Positions 35,735 to 45,522 of a stretch of 64,000 nucleotides of DNA are shown here, in pieces. The stretch is taken from contig JAAYDJ010000021.1 in assembly GCA_012729335.1 (NCBI GenBank), positions 186,001 to 250,000 on the forward strand, read 5' to 3'. A model generated the notes under the pieces. It saw only the letters and a program-made list of their open reading frames with translations, was not told the DNA's origin and searched no databases. The translations under genes were made by a program, and so were the position numbers. The stretch's first letter is position 1; each line of letters opens with the position of its first letter. Source of the stretch: Bacteroidales bacterium (GTDB lineage: Bacteria; Bacteroidota; Bacteroidia; Bacteroidales; Prolixibacteraceae).

Positions 35735-36304
35735 ATGAAGTGTATTGTGATCGACAACTACGATTCGTTCACCTGGAACCTGGTGCATGCGGTGCGCAAG
35801 CTGACCGGGCAGGAGGTGAGGGTCGTCAGGAATGATGAGGTGGTCATGGAGGAGCTGGAGGGGTTTGACAAGATCCTCCTGTCGCCGGGGCCGGGCATCC
35901 CTGCGGAAGCGGGGAGGATGCCGGAGGTGATCCGCACCCTGGCCTCCCGGAAAAGCATTCTGGGGGTGTGCCTGGGGCACCAGGCCATCGGCGAGGTGTT
36001 TGGTGCCCGCCTCCTTAACATGGATGAGGTTCTCCATGGGATCGCCACCCCTATCCATGTCGTCAGCAGGGAACTCCCCCTTTACAAGGGCCTCCCCGCC
36101 ATTTTCGACGCAGGCAGATACCACTCCTGGATCGTCGACCACCACGATTTCCCCGATTGCCTGGAAATCACCGCCGTCGATGAGGACAACCGGGTCATGT
36201 CGCTCCGGCACAGATCGTTCGACGTACAGGGCGTTCAATATCACCCCGAATCGGTGCTCACTCCGGAAGGGGAAAAAATCATCGCCAACTGGCTCCGGCA
36301 ATAA
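35735..36304 (+). CDS. trpG: Anthranilate synthase component II (glutamine amidotransferase)
   Basis: Class I amidotransferase that supplies ammonia to TrpE. It has 189 residues, the normal size for an unfused TrpG. The catalytic triad is visible: Cys79 in GVCLGHQAIGE, and His170 and Glu172 in GVQYHPES. LSPGPGIP at residues 49-56 is the conserved oxyanion-loop motif. Its start codon lies 10 bp beyond the heptanucleotide array. A 130-bp gap separates it from trpD, with no terminator seen. Confidence 0.95.
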   Translation: MKCIVIDNYDSFTWNLVHAVRKLTGQEVRVVRNDEVVMEELEGFDKILLSPGPGIPAEAGRMPEVIRTLASRKSILGVCLGHQAIGEVFGARLLNMDEVLHGIATPIHVVSRELPLYKGLPAIFDAGRYHSWIVDHHDFPDCLEITAVDEDNRVMSLRHRSFDVQGVQYHPESVLTPEGEKIIANWLRQ

Positions 36305-36434
36305 AAGGGGTGAAAAGCAGAAACTTCCCGGGTGCTCAGGCAGATCAGGTTTATAAGGAGGTTAAAGTCGAGATTGAGGGATTTCGCGGGGCCCGGGCAG
36401 GAACAAGAATAAGGACAAGAAAAAGATTGAGAGA

Positions 36435-37427
36435 ATGAAAGAGGTACTGGAATATTTGTTTGAAGGCCATAGCCTGACCCAAAAGGAGGCGCAGGAGGTT
36501 TTAACGCGCATCGGGCAGAATTACTTTTCAGAGATTGAGATCTCCTCATTTCTGACGGTGTACCAGATGCGCCGGATTACGCCGGAAGAGATGGCCGGTT
36601 TCAGGAATGCACTGCTCGACCTTTGTCTGGCGGTGGATCTGTCTGATTTTGAAACCATTGACGTCTGTGGTACGGGGGGCGACGGCAAGAACACCTTCAA
36701 CATCAGCACCATCAGTTCCTTTGTGCTGGCCGGGGCAGGGTTCAGGGTGGTCAAGCACGGCAATTTCGGGGTATCGGGGCCTGTCGGCTCCTCCAATCTC
36801 TTTGAGCAGGCCGGATACCGTTTCAGCAATGATTCCAGGAAGCTGCGCCGTGAAGTGGAGGAGGCGGGAATCACCTTTCTGCATGCTCCCCTGTTCCATC
36901 CGGCCATGAAATACGTGGCTCCGGTGAGGAAGACCCTGCGGACCAAGACTTTTTTCAACATGCTGGGGCCTATGATTAATCCCGCTTTTCCCCGCTACCA
37001 GCTGATCGGGGTCTATTCCCCTGCAGTACAGGATCTCTATGGTCAGGTCTATCGCGAACAGGGGAACCGCTGCCTGATCGTCCACAGTCTCGATGGCTAC
37101 GACGAGATCTCCCTGACGGGCAGGGTCAGGCTTCTTTCCGGAGGCCGTGAAGAATTTCTGGAGCCGGCCACACTGGGGTTCGACCCCGTGGCCCCGGAAG
37201 CGCTGGCCGGCGGAAAAACAGTGGCCGCGGCGGCGTCGGTATTCATGGAGCTCCTCTCCAACCGGGCCACCCCCGCACAGAAAAACGTGGTCCTGGCCAA
37301 TGCCGCAGCCGGCATCCGCTGCTTCCGCCCTGAAACCTCCTGGGAAGCGTGCGTGGCTGCCGCCCGCGAATCACTTGAAAGCGGAAAAGCCCTCGCCAGA
37401 TTTAAGCATCTCATTGATATGCAGTAG
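36435..37427 (+). CDS. trpD: Anthranilate phosphoribosyltransferase
   Basis: Transfers phosphoribose from PRPP to anthranilate. It has 330 residues. CGTGGDGKNTFNIST (residues 78-92) is the PRPP-binding glycine loop. KHGNFGVSGPVGSSNLFEQ follows, with VRKTLRTKTFFNMLGPMINP further on, as in the family. The N-terminal helical domain (YLFEGHSLTQKEAQEVL) is complete. It is the third structural gene of the trp operon; 133 bp separate it from trpC and show nothing of note. Confidence 0.95.
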   Translation: MKEVLEYLFEGHSLTQKEAQEVLTRIGQNYFSEIEISSFLTVYQMRRITPEEMAGFRNALLDLCLAVDLSDFETIDVCGTGGDGKNTFNISTISSFVLAGAGFRVVKHGNFGVSGPVGSSNLFEQAGYRFSNDSRKLRREVEEAGITFLHAPLFHPAMKYVAPVRKTLRTKTFFNMLGPMINPAFPRYQLIGVYSPAVQDLYGQVYREQGNRCLIVHSLDGYDEISLTGRVRLLSGGREEFLEPATLGFDPVAPEALAGGKTVAAAASVFMELLSNRATPAQKNVVLANAAAGIRCFRPETSWEACVAAARESLESGKALARFKHLIDMQ

Positions 37428-37560
37428 AATAAACGCAATAACGTAAACACATGAAGTACCCATGCCAAATTATGCGCCAACGGTATGATTTACACCCAGG
37501 ATATGGCTTCTGTCCCATTAGGTTAATTGTGAGTTAATTACAAAATAATAATTCAAACAG

Positions 37561-38346
37561 ATGAACATTCTGGATACCATCATCGCCTCCAAACAAAACG
37601 AGGTATCCCGGTTGAAAAAGAAGAGCCGGGAAAGGATCCTTGAAGAAGGCAGATTCACGCACCGAGCCCCACTCTCTCTGAAGGAGAGGCTCATCGGGGA
37701 ATCCTCATCGGGCGTCATTGCCGAGTTTAAGCGGCGTTCCCCCTCCAAAGGAGAGATCTGCGCTGCGGCTGATCCGGTGTGGATCACCCGGGGGTATGCC
37801 GATGCCGGCGCCGCCGGGCTATCGGTGCTCACCGACCACCCCTTTTTCGGGGGATCTGTGGATGACCTGCTGAATGTACGCGAGGCCCATCCGAACATCC
37901 CCATCCTGCGGAAAGAATTCATCATCGACCCGCACCAGGTGGCCGAAGCCCGGGCCTGCGGCGCCGATGTCATTCTGCTGATCGCCGCCTGCCTCTCCCG
38001 GGAGGAAGTGCATTCCCTGACTGCCGAAGCCAAAAGCCTCGGCCTGGAGGTACTGCTCGAAATCCATGGCCCTGAGGATATGGAAAAGATCTCCCCCCAG
38101 GTCGATCTGGTCGGCGTCAACAACCGCAATCTAAAAACTTTTACGGTGGACGTGGCTGTATCCCTCGAGTTGGCCCCCCAAATCCCCGGGCATTTCGTGA
38201 AAATCTCGGAAAGCGGCATCTCCTCTCCTGCTTCCGTCCTTCTGCTGCGTGAGGCAGGTTACCGGGGTTTCCTGATCGGCGAAAGTTTCATGAAAACCGG
38301 CGACCCCGGAACCACCTGCGCCGCCTTCATTTCAGCCCTGTCATGA
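37561..38346 (+). CDS. trpC: Indole-3-glycerol phosphate synthase
   Basis: Ring closure of carboxyphenylamino-deoxyribulose phosphate to indole-3-glycerol phosphate. A 261-residue TIM barrel with the family's sites: GVIAEFKRRSPSKG carries the catalytic Lys, ILRKEFIIDPHQVAEA follows, LVGVNNRNLKTF and KISESGI make the phosphate-binding end. It is not fused to TrpF. The trpF start overlaps its stop by four bases (ATGA), so translation of the two is probably coupled. Confidence 0.95.
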   Translation: MNILDTIIASKQNEVSRLKKKSRERILEEGRFTHRAPLSLKERLIGESSSGVIAEFKRRSPSKGEICAAADPVWITRGYADAGAAGLSVLTDHPFFGGSVDDLLNVREAHPNIPILRKEFIIDPHQVAEARACGADVILLIAACLSREEVHSLTAEAKSLGLEVLLEIHGPEDMEKISPQVDLVGVNNRNLKTFTVDVAVSLELAPQIPGHFVKISESGISSPASVLLLREAGYRGFLIGESFMKTGDPGTTCAAFISALS

Positions 38347-38978
38347 CCGGAACGCTGCTTATAAAAGTGTGTGGCATGAGGGATCCTGCCAACCGGATGG
38401 AACTGGAAGACCTCCCCATCGATCTCTTCGGAACCATTTTCTATCCTCCTTCGCCGCGCTATGCAGGCCATCTCCCCCGGGAGGTACTGACACGGCTCAC
38501 CGCCACCGCCAAAGAAAAAGTGGCCGTTTTCGTCGATGCCGGCTTCCATGAAATCAGGGCGATCACCCGTTCCTATGGTTTCACTTTCGTCCAGCTGCAT
38601 GGAAGCGAACCGCCGGCCCTGGGAAAAGCCCTGAAAGAGGTTGGTCTCAAGGTCATAAAAGCGGTTTCCGCCGATCCGGTCACCGGATTCTCCCTCGCGG
38701 AGGAGTTCACCGAGGCCGCCGATTATTTTCTCTTTGACACCCGCACTCCCGGAAAAGGGGGCAGCGGTGAAAAATGGGACTGGCGGCTGCTCGAAACCTA
38801 CCGGGGGCAACTCCCTTTTTTCCTGAGCGGGGGCATCGCTTCCGGCGATGCGGCGGCGATTGCCGCTCTCCGGCACCCGGCCCTCTGCGGCATCGACCTG
38901 AACAGCGGATTTGAGCATGAACCCGGAATTAAAAACAGGCAGGCCCTCCATGCCTTTATAGAGACGTTGAAAATGTAA
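38343..38978 (+). CDS. trpF: Phosphoribosylanthranilate isomerase
   Basis: Amadori isomerisation of phosphoribosylanthranilate, the step before TrpC. A 211-residue TIM barrel. KVCGMRDPAN contains the catalytic Cys, VAVFVDAGFHEI follows, and FDTRTPGKGGSGEKWDW carries the catalytic Asp and the phosphate-binding loop. FLSGGIASGD is the C-terminal phosphate site. It starts within the trpC stop (ATGA overlap) and ends 18 bp before trpB. Its length is normal for the family. Confidence 0.94.
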   Translation: MTGTLLIKVCGMRDPANRMELEDLPIDLFGTIFYPPSPRYAGHLPREVLTRLTATAKEKVAVFVDAGFHEIRAITRSYGFTFVQLHGSEPPALGKALKEVGLKVIKAVSADPVTGFSLAEEFTEAADYFLFDTRTPGKGGSGEKWDWRLLETYRGQLPFFLSGGIASGDAAAIAALRHPALCGIDLNSGFEHEPGIKNRQALHAFIETLKM

Positions 38979-38996
38979 ATCTTACACAAATATCAC

Positions 38997-40178
38997 ATGA
39001 GCTATTTTGTTGACGAAAAAGGGTATTACGGTGCCTTTGGAGGCGCCTGGATCCCGGAAATGATGCAGGCCAATGTCAGTGAGTTGCAGGAACGTTATCT
39101 GGAGATCATGGCGACGGAGGAGTTCCGCAGGGAATTTGACCTCCTGATGAAGGACTACGTAGGCCGGCCGTCGCCCCTGTATGAAGCGCCGCGATTAAGC
39201 GCTTATTACGGAAGCCGCATTTTCCTGAAGCGGGAAGACCTCAACCACACCGGGTCGCACAAGCTGAACAACACCATTGGCCAGGTGCTGCTGGCGCAAA
39301 AACTGGGCAAGACGCGGATCATTGCCGAGACGGGGGCAGGCCAGCACGGACTGGCCACCGCCACGGTGTGCGCCCTCAAGGGCCTGCCATGTGTGGTGTA
39401 TATGGGAGCCCTCGATGTAAAACGCCAGGAACCCAACGTGAGGAAAATGAAGATGCTGGGTGCCGAGGTCATCCCCGTGACAAGCGGCAACCAGACCCTC
39501 AAGGACGCTACCAACGAAGCGATGCGCGACTGGATTAACCACCCCGAAGATACCCATTACATCATCGGATCGGTGGTGGGGCCCCACCCTTACCCCGACA
39601 TGGTGGCCCGTTTCCAGTCGGTCATCAGCGAAGAGATGAAGCGACAACTGCAGGAACAGACGGGTTCCGGGTTTCCCACCCGGGTGATGGCCTGCGTGGG
39701 CGGGGGCAGCAATGCCGCCGGGGCCTTCTATCACTACCTCGACCATCCTGAGGTGGAGCTGATCGGCGTGGAAGCGGCCGGCAAGGGCGCCGATACCCCG
39801 GAGACGGCCGCCACCCTGGCCGTAGGCTCCCCGGGAGTTCTCCACGCCGCACACACCATCCTCATGCAAAACAACGACGGACAGATCACCGAACCCTACT
39901 CCATCTCAGCCGGCCTCGACTACCCCGGCATAGGTCCCCTCCATGCCCACCTCTTTAAAACCGGAAGAGCCTCCTACCTCCACGCCACCGACCAGGAAAC
40001 CCTCCAGGCCGCCCTGCTGCTTACCCGCCTCGAAGGCATCATCCCCGCCCTCGAATCGGCACACGCCCTGGCCGCTCTCCCCAAAATCCCCCTCCGGACC
40101 GGAGATATCACCGTCATCTGCCTCTCCGGACGCGGCGATAAGGATATGCAAACCTACCTCGATGCCTATGGCTACTGA
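38997..40178 (+). CDS. trpB: Tryptophan synthase beta chain
   Basis: PLP enzyme joining indole and serine to tryptophan. It has 393 residues. HTGSHKLNNT contains the PLP Lys89. GAGQHGLATATVCAL, CVGGGSNAAGAFYHY (the phosphate-binding glycine loop) and SAGLDYPGIGPLHAHL are all present. This is the TrpB1 type, which works with TrpA in an alpha2beta2 channel complex. The start (MSYFVDEKGYYGAFGG) is standard for this family. trpA follows after 98 bp. Confidence 0.97.
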   Translation: MSYFVDEKGYYGAFGGAWIPEMMQANVSELQERYLEIMATEEFRREFDLLMKDYVGRPSPLYEAPRLSAYYGSRIFLKREDLNHTGSHKLNNTIGQVLLAQKLGKTRIIAETGAGQHGLATATVCALKGLPCVVYMGALDVKRQEPNVRKMKMLGAEVIPVTSGNQTLKDATNEAMRDWINHPEDTHYIIGSVVGPHPYPDMVARFQSVISEEMKRQLQEQTGSGFPTRVMACVGGGSNAAGAFYHYLDHPEVELIGVEAAGKGADTPETAATLAVGSPGVLHAAHTILMQNNDGQITEPYSISAGLDYPGIGPLHAHLFKTGRASYLHATDQETLQAALLLTRLEGIIPALESAHALAALPKIPLRTGDITVICLSGRGDKDMQTYLDAYGY

Positions 40179-40276
40179 AAGGAAGCACCCGATACCCATT
40201 AAAGTTTTCCGGCAATGTAAAAGGCGGCAATAAGTCAATAACAACATAATAAACAACATCCATAACAGTTAACGAA

Positions 40277-41053
40277 ATGCATAACAGGATCAACGAATTA
40301 TTCTCCCGCAAATCGCACCATATCCTGTCGGTCTATTTCACCGCAGGTTATCCCCGCCTGGAGGACACGGTCCCCATCATCGAATTATTGGAACAAAATG
40401 GCGTCGACCTGGTGGAGATCGGGATGCCCTTTTCCGATCCGACGGCCGACGGGCCTGTTATCCAGAAAAGCAGCGACTCCGCCCTTAAAAACGGCATGTC
40501 ACTCGAAGTGCTATTCCACCAATTGGAAAATATCAGGGAACGGGTATCCATTCCCCTGCTCCTGATGGGATATGTGAATCCCGTGTTGCAGTATGGTGTC
40601 GAAAGGTTTTGCCGACAGTGCCGTCAATCAGGCATCGACGGAATCATCCTCCCCGATCTTCCCCCGCAGGAATACCTCACCCATTTCCGCCCCTTTTTCG
40701 AAGAAAACAACCTCCACCACATCTTCCTGATCACCCCACAGTCGAGTGAGGCCAGAATCAGGGAGCTTGACGCCCTCGGCAGCGGCTTCCTTTATATGGT
40801 TTCCTCAGCCTCCACCACGGGAGCCACCAAAAAAGCGGAAGAGTTCAGCCATGAATATTTCACACGGGTAGAAAAACTGGGATTACAAAACCCGCGCCTC
40901 ATCGGATTCGGAATTTCCGACAAATCCACTTTTGAGAAGGCCTGCAAATACGCTCCCGGGGCCATTATCGGCAGCGCCTTCGTGAAGGCCCTGGGCCAGC
41001 CCCTTCCCCTGGAGCAAACTATAGGGAAATTTGTCAAAGAGATTAAGGAGTAA
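40277..41053 (+). CDS. trpA: Tryptophan synthase alpha chain
   Basis: Cleaves indole-3-glycerol phosphate to indole and glyceraldehyde 3-phosphate, passing indole to TrpB. A 258-residue TIM barrel. VDLVEIGMPFSDPTADGP supplies the catalytic Glu48 and Asp58. FYMVSSAS-like FLYMVSSASTTG and GFGISDKSTF are the phosphate-binding strands. It is the last gene of the trp operon. The convergent hicA toxin gene ends only 9 bp away, and no terminator lies in between, so readthrough antisense to hicBA is possible. Confidence 0.95.
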   Translation: MHNRINELFSRKSHHILSVYFTAGYPRLEDTVPIIELLEQNGVDLVEIGMPFSDPTADGPVIQKSSDSALKNGMSLEVLFHQLENIRERVSIPLLLMGYVNPVLQYGVERFCRQCRQSGIDGIILPDLPPQEYLTHFRPFFEENNLHHIFLITPQSSEARIRELDALGSGFLYMVSSASTTGATKKAEEFSHEYFTRVEKLGLQNPRLIGFGISDKSTFEKACKYAPGAIIGSAFVKALGQPLPLEQTIGKFVKEIKE

Positions 41054-41062
41054 TTTTTAAAA

Positions 41063-41257
41063 TTACAGTTTAATATCAGCTTGTTTAAGAATGGCGTAAA
41101 ATGTTCCCCTCGGAAGTTCCTTGCTACCATGTACCGGAACTGTGACGGTTTTACGGGTTATAGCATTAAAGTACAAATGGTGACTTCCATTGGAGCGCCT
41201 AAATGCAAATCCGTTATGAACTAGAATCCTAATCAGGTTCCGGGCAGAATAGTCCAT
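41063..41257 (-). CDS. hicA: HicA-type mRNA interferase toxin
   Basis: A 64-residue double-stranded-RNA-binding-fold toxin of the HicA/YcfA family. The core motif GFAFRRSNGSHHLYF includes the catalytic His26 in GSH, and VTVPVHGSKELPRGTFYAILKQADI is the family's C-terminal half. It would cleave mRNA when free. It lies 6 bp downstream of the hicB antitoxin on the same strand, so the order is antitoxin first. Both genes appear intact. Confidence 0.9.
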   Translation of the reverse strand: MDYSARNLIRILVHNGFAFRRSNGSHHLYFNAITRKTVTVPVHGSKELPRGTFYAILKQADIKL

Positions 41258-41263
41258 GGTTGA

Positions 41264-41488
41264 TTACAGAATCAGGGAGTACTCCAGAGTATTGTTGTCA
41301 TCAGGAATTTCTTCTCCCTTTTCATGCAATTCAGTAATGTATAATTCTATGGCTTCTTTAGCCATGGCAATGGCATGGTCAATATTATCACCATAGGTAA
41401 TGCATCCTGGCAATGCTGGTACAGTTACCGTATAACCACCTTCCGGTTCACTGGTTAAAAGCAGCTTATAGGTACGTTTTTTAGTCAT
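41264..41488 (-). CDS. hicB: HicB-type antitoxin
   Basis: A 74-residue partial RNase H-fold antitoxin of the HicB family: YKLLLTSEPEGGYTVTVPALPGCITYGDNIDHAIAMAKEAIELYI is the conserved core. No C-terminal ribbon-helix-helix or HTH DNA-binding domain is present, so autoregulation, if any, is not by the usual route. It is paired with hicA 6 bp downstream. A TAnnTTTG promoter element is 18 bp upstream. Confidence 0.9.
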   Translation of the reverse strand: MTKKRTYKLLLTSEPEGGYTVTVPALPGCITYGDNIDHAIAMAKEAIELYITELHEKGEEIPDDNNTLEYSLIL

Positions 41489-41505
41489 AGGCCCCTACAA
41501 CACAT

Positions 41506-41513
41506 CAAATATA
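41506..41513 (-). promoter_or_regulatory. Promoter -7 element of hicBA
   Basis: TATATTTG on the minus strand, an exact TAnnTTTG, lies 18 bp before the hicB ATG. It sits immediately downstream of the metG terminator. Confidence 0.6.
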
Positions 41514-41523
41514 CAAAATTCCC

Positions 41524-41555
41524 AGAAAAAAACCGCTCCCGGTGAAGAGAGCGGT
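41524..41555 (-). terminator. Intrinsic terminator of metG
   Basis: On the minus strand, arms 41549-41555 and 41532-41538 (ACCGCTC/GAGCGGT) form a hairpin followed by an uninterrupted T-tract (41532-41525). It lies about 170 bp past the metG stop and separates metG from hicBA. Confidence 0.8.
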
Positions 41556-41611
41556 GAAGGTATATGGGGTAAGCGGCCAACCCGTCAGAACGGCATGACC
41601 CCTTACGAAGG

Positions 41612-41631
41612 GCGCCGGTATCCACCGGCGC
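41612..41631. repeat. Perfect inverted repeat downstream of metG
   Basis: Arms GCGCCGGT (41612-41619) and ACCGGCGC (41624-41631) with a four-base loop. TTTTCTT follows on the plus strand, but no plus-strand gene leads into it. It may be an additional 3'-end hairpin for metG. Confidence 0.5.
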
Positions 41632-41726
41632 TTTTCTTAACTTGTCCTTATCCTTGTCCTCGTACTTGTTCCGGGCGAAGCCCCTCCTTCACCTCCACCT
41701 TCACCTGGCCGGAGCGAAGCGAAGGC

Positions 41727-43760
41727 CTATTTGACCTCGGCGCCGTTTTTAACCACCGTTTCCGGAGATACCAGCACCAGCTTCCCGGAGGGGTCCTGGG
41801 CGCAGAGAATCATCCCCTTCGATTCAATCCCCTTCAGGGGCCGCGGCTCAAGGTTGACCAATATACACACCTGTTTGCCGACCATCTCTTCAGGAGTATA
41901 ATGCTCGGCGATACCCGAAACCACGGTACGTACGTCGATCCCCGTATCGATTTTCAGTTTGAGCAGCTTCTGGGTTTTGGCCACCTTTTCCGCTTCCAGA
42001 ACCGTGCCGGTGCGGATGTCCATCATTCCGAACTGGTCGATGTTAATGGAATCCTTTGCCGGGGTGACGCCTGCCGTGGCCGCCTCGTTGGCTTTTTTGG
42101 TGGCCAGCAGCTTCTCCACCTGCCTTTCAATCTCTTTGTCCTCGATCTTCTCAAAGAGCAGGCTCGAAGGATTCAACCGGTGCCCCGCAGGCAACAGGTC
42201 GGTCAGTCCCAGCTGGTCCCATCCCAACCGGCCCGTGTTCAGGAAACCGCGGAGCTTCTCCATACTAAAGGGCAGGAAGGGTTCCAGGGCAATGGTCAGG
42301 TTCGCAGTGACCTGCAACGATACATACAATATGGTCTTCACCCTTTCCTGATCGGTCTTGATCACTTTCCAGGGTTCTTCATCGGCCAGGTATTTGTTGC
42401 CCAGGCGGGCCATGTCCATCCCATTTTTCAGCGCCTCCCGGAAACGGAAGCTGTTCAGGCTCTTTTCAATCTCCCCTTTCAGGACCGACAAAGTCTCCAG
42501 GGTCTGACGGTCATTCTCAGTGAACGCCCCGGCAGCCGGAACCGTCGCCTCGAAATATTTCTCGGTGAGCACCAGCGCCCGGTTGACAAAATTGCCCAGA
42601 ATGGCCACCAGTTCACTGTTGTTGCGGGTCTGGAAATCCTTCCAGGTGAAGTCGTTGTCTTTGGTCTCGGGCGCGTTGGCCGTCAACACATATTTCAGTA
42701 CGTCTTCCTTGCCGGGAAACTCCTCGAGATATTCGTGCAGCCATACCGCCCAATTTCGCGACGTGGAGATCTTGTCCCCTTCCAGGTTGAGAAATTCGTT
42801 GGCCGGCACATTGTCGGGAAGGTTGTAGCTCCCTTCGGCCTTCAGCATGGCCGGAAAAATGATGCAATGGAAAACGATGTTGTCCTTGCCGATGAAGTGA
42901 AGCATCCGGGTGTCACGCTCTTTCCACCACTTCTCCCACTCTGGGGTGAGTTCGCGTGTGGCCGAAATATAGCCGATAGGGGCATCGAACCATACATAAA
43001 GCACTTTGCCCTGTGCCTCATCAAGGGGTACAGGCACCCCCCAGTCGAGGTCGCGGGTGACGGCCCGCGGTTGTAACCCACTGTCGATCCACGACTTGCA
43101 CTGCCCATACACATTCGATTTCCACTCCTTATGGCCTTCAAGGATCCACTCCCTGAGCCAGGGCTCATACTGGTCAAGGGGCAGGTACCAGTGTTTGGTC
43201 TCCTTCAGCACCGGCGTATTGCCGCTGAGCATGGACCGGGGGGTAATCAGTTCGGTGGGACTCAAAGAGGTGCCGCAGCTCTCGCACTGGTCGCCGTAGG
43301 CCTTCTCAAAACCACACTTCGGGCAGGTACCCACAATATAACGATCAGCCAGGAACTGCCCTGTTTCCTCATCGAAATACTGCGCAGTGGTTTTCTCCAC
43401 GAATTTCCCCCCGTCATACAGATTCCTGAAAAACTGCGAGGCAGTCTCATAATGGATCGGAGCGCTGGTCCGGGAATAGACATCAAAAGAGATCCCCAGA
43501 CGCTGAAACGAATCTTTGATCATGGCATGGTACTTATCTACCACATCCTGCGGGGTGATCCCTGCGTTGCGGGCCTTCAGGGTAATGGGCACCCCATGCT
43601 CATCGGACCCCCCGATGAAAAGCACCTCTTCTCCTTTCAACCTGAGATAACGGGCATATATGTCGGCGGGAACGTAAACCCCGGCCAGGTGGCCGATATG
43701 GACCGGCCCGTTGGCATACGGAAGGGCCGACGTGATCAGCGTGCGCTTGAAATCAGTCAT
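41727..43760 (-). CDS. metG: Methionyl-tRNA synthetase
   Basis: Charges tRNA-Met for initiation and elongation. It has 677 residues. HIGH occurs at residues 21-24 ([11 protein letters not shown]) and KISTS, a KMSKS variant, at 330-334. A zinc knuckle with Cys146, Cys149, Cys159 and Cys162 places it in the E. coli-like MetG1 class. The last 100 residues ([17 protein letters not shown] to [10 protein letters not shown]) are the EMAP/Trbp111-like tRNA-binding and dimerisation domain. It is transcribed alone; an intrinsic terminator and a second hairpin lie downstream. Confidence 0.97.
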   Translation of the reverse strand: MTDFKRTLITSALPYANGPVHIGHLAGVYVPADIYARYLRLKGEEVLFIGGSDEHGVPITLKARNAGITPQDVVDKYHAMIKDSFQRLGISFDVYSRTSAPIHYETASQFFRNLYDGGKFVEKTTAQYFDEETGQFLADRYIVGTCPKCGFEKAYGDQCESCGTSLSPTELITPRSMLSGNTPVLKETKHWYLPLDQYEPWLREWILEGHKEWKSNVYGQCKSWIDSGLQPRAVTRDLDWGVPVPLDEAQGKVLYVWFDAPIGYISATRELTPEWEKWWKERDTRMLHFIGKDNIVFHCIIFPAMLKAEGSYNLPDNVPANEFLNLEGDKISTSRNWAVWLHEYLEEFPGKEDVLKYVLTANAPETKDNDFTWKDFQTRNNSELVAILGNFVNRALVLTEKYFEATVPAAGAFTENDRQTLETLSVLKGEIEKSLNSFRFREALKNGMDMARLGNKYLADEEPWKVIKTDQERVKTILYVSLQVTANLTIALEPFLPFSMEKLRGFLNTGRLGWDQLGLTDLLPAGHRLNPSSLLFEKIEDKEIERQVEKLLATKKANEAATAGVTPAKDSINIDQFGMMDIRTGTVLEAEKVAKTQKLLKLKIDTGIDVRTVVSGIAEHYTPEEMVGKQVCILVNLEPRPLKGIESKGMILCAQDPSGKLVLVSPETVVKNGAEVK

Positions 43761-43795
43761 GGATGGTCATTTTTTGTGCGGGGGACAAAGATAAC

Positions 43796-45364
43796 TCATT
43801 TTTCGACTGACTGGTAAAAGAAGAATTCTTCCGTGGACCCAAACAGGATGTTGCCGCTGTGACCCTCTTCAGCCCAGCCGATCGCCTCAGGGCCCGGCCT
43901 TCCGGAAGGCCCTGCTGATCCGGGGGGATTCCCGTAGCCCCCGGGACCACCGGGGCCAGCCATTCCGCCGTTGCCGTGTTTTCCTCCGGAACCTCCGGGT
44001 GCCCGCGCATCGATCAGGTGACGGTAAGGCCAGGCATCCGCGGTAAAGTAAAGCGTGATATTCCCGCCATAACCTCCGATACCCCCCAGTCCGCCCGGGC
44101 CACCCCAGCCTCCGGGAGCCCCCTCCTCACCAGGCCCATGCCGCTCAATCTCCTCTTCCACCCATACCTCCACATCCCGGTAAACAACCTCCTCGACCTC
44201 CACATCCACTGCCACTTCCTCTTCCTTCCCTTCCCGGTTGGTCACCTTACGTACCTCCCTGCGGGTACGCTTCTCCTTAAAAGGCTGCTTTTCAACCTTC
44301 TTCACCCTGACTTTCTCCTTCCACTTTTCACCATCGCGCCCTTTTCCCCCCGGGCCGCCATCGCCGCCATCGCCGGCACTCCCTCCGTCACCACCCCGGG
44401 AAACCACCTCCAGACTCCCCCCGTCAGGATTGACCAGGTAACGGAACTCCTCTCCGGTAAAGAGATTTTTGGCATAGAGGTAAAGCAGGTTGCAACTCAG
44501 CAGCGAATCATAATACAGATCAGCCCATACCGACACGTCGGGACCGTCATCACCCCACTCGCCATCCTGCCCGGGCTCCCCATGCCCACCAGGCTGCCCT
44601 TCACCACCCCGGAAACCATTCATCCCCGAAAAGCCCATGCCGCCACTCCTCCCGCGAAACGAAAGCGCATAATCATGACGGTAGTCCAGCCACACCGAAA
44701 AAGTATCTGTGACCCCCTGACTCCGCAGCGACTCCACGAAAAGATCGCTGCGGTGGTCCCTGATCAGGGTGAAATCAGGCTCGATGACAAACCTTCCCCG
44801 TTGCCAGCTTCCCCCATCGGCCCAAAAACGGTAATACTCCGCCGCACGGCTGTTGCGCAGATCTTCGTAGACCCTGACCATCCCGTTATCAAAACGGGCC
44901 ACCAGTTCCCCTTTCACCTGGCTGCCGGGGGCTTTGTCAAAATCTTCCACCGGGCGGTACACGATTTCCGTCTCATAATTGAGGGGGAGCAGCAACTCAC
45001 GGACCAGCACCGGCTGCTTCCGGGGATACACCCTGATGCTGATATACTTCCCTTTGGAAGGAACCAACCGTTCATTTACCGTCACCTTCCCTCCGCTGAA
45101 ACTCCCCCCGGTTACCTCCACACGGTAATTCCACCACAGATGGGTACCTCCGGCCAAACCGGTGCTCCTTTTGACCTTTCCGTTCTTCATATGGGAAATA
45201 ACCCCGATGCGGAAGGATTCGCCGGGAAGAAGCAATTCCCCGCGGTCATAAAAAAGGGTGATGGAATCGGGCTGAGAACGGAATAATCCCGCCTGAACCT
45301 GCATCGGGGCGACAAGGAACATCACGACGGCCGTAAGTGCGTAGAAGTAAAATCCCTTTTTCAT
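43796..45364 (-). CDS. Secreted glycine-rich, collagen-like protein
   Basis: Not recognised as a known family. A signal peptide (residues 1-25, ending VQA) is followed by about 210 residues of unassigned sequence. Four Gly-rich, partly GXY-periodic tracts then occur, at about 240-276, 323-345, 410-434 and 456-493. Between the second and third lies a highly charged block (346-408) rich in Lys/Arg and then Glu/Val, which reads as a basic half followed by an acidic half. NPDGGSLEV and NITLYFTADAWPY link the tracts. No T9SS tail is seen. It is probably a periplasmic or surface structural protein. It is divergent from ldcA, with metG downstream 35 bp away. Confidence 0.75.
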   Translation of the reverse strand: MKKGFYFYALTAVVMFLVAPMQVQAGLFRSQPDSITLFYDRGELLLPGESFRIGVISHMKNGKVKRSTGLAGGTHLWWNYRVEVTGGSFSGGKVTVNERLVPSKGKYISIRVYPRKQPVLVRELLLPLNYETEIVYRPVEDFDKAPGSQVKGELVARFDNGMVRVYEDLRNSRAAEYYRFWADGGSWQRGRFVIEPDFTLIRDHRSDLFVESLRSQGVTDTFSVWLDYRHDYALSFRGRSGGMGFSGMNGFRGGEGQPGGHGEPGQDGEWGDDGPDVSVWADLYYDSLLSCNLLYLYAKNLFTGEEFRYLVNPDGGSLEVVSRGGDGGSAGDGGDGGPGGKGRDGEKWKEKVRVKKVEKQPFKEKRTRREVRKVTNREGKEEEVAVDVEVEEVVYRDVEVWVEEEIERHGPGEEGAPGGWGGPGGLGGIGGYGGNITLYFTADAWPYRHLIDARAPGGSGGKHGNGGMAGPGGPGGYGNPPGSAGPSGRPGPEAIGWAEEGHSGNILFGSTEEFFFYQSVEK

Positions 45365-45522
45365 GATGTTCAGGTATTAAGTGATCAGATATTACTGGGG
45401 CAAATCTCAAAAACCATTCCGTTTTATTGTATAATTGCCCCTGAATCTTTAGCTTTAGATTTCGTAAAATGACCCGATGGTTTGGCCTGTTAAAGCCGGG
45501 AGGTTGATTTGATGGTCATGCT

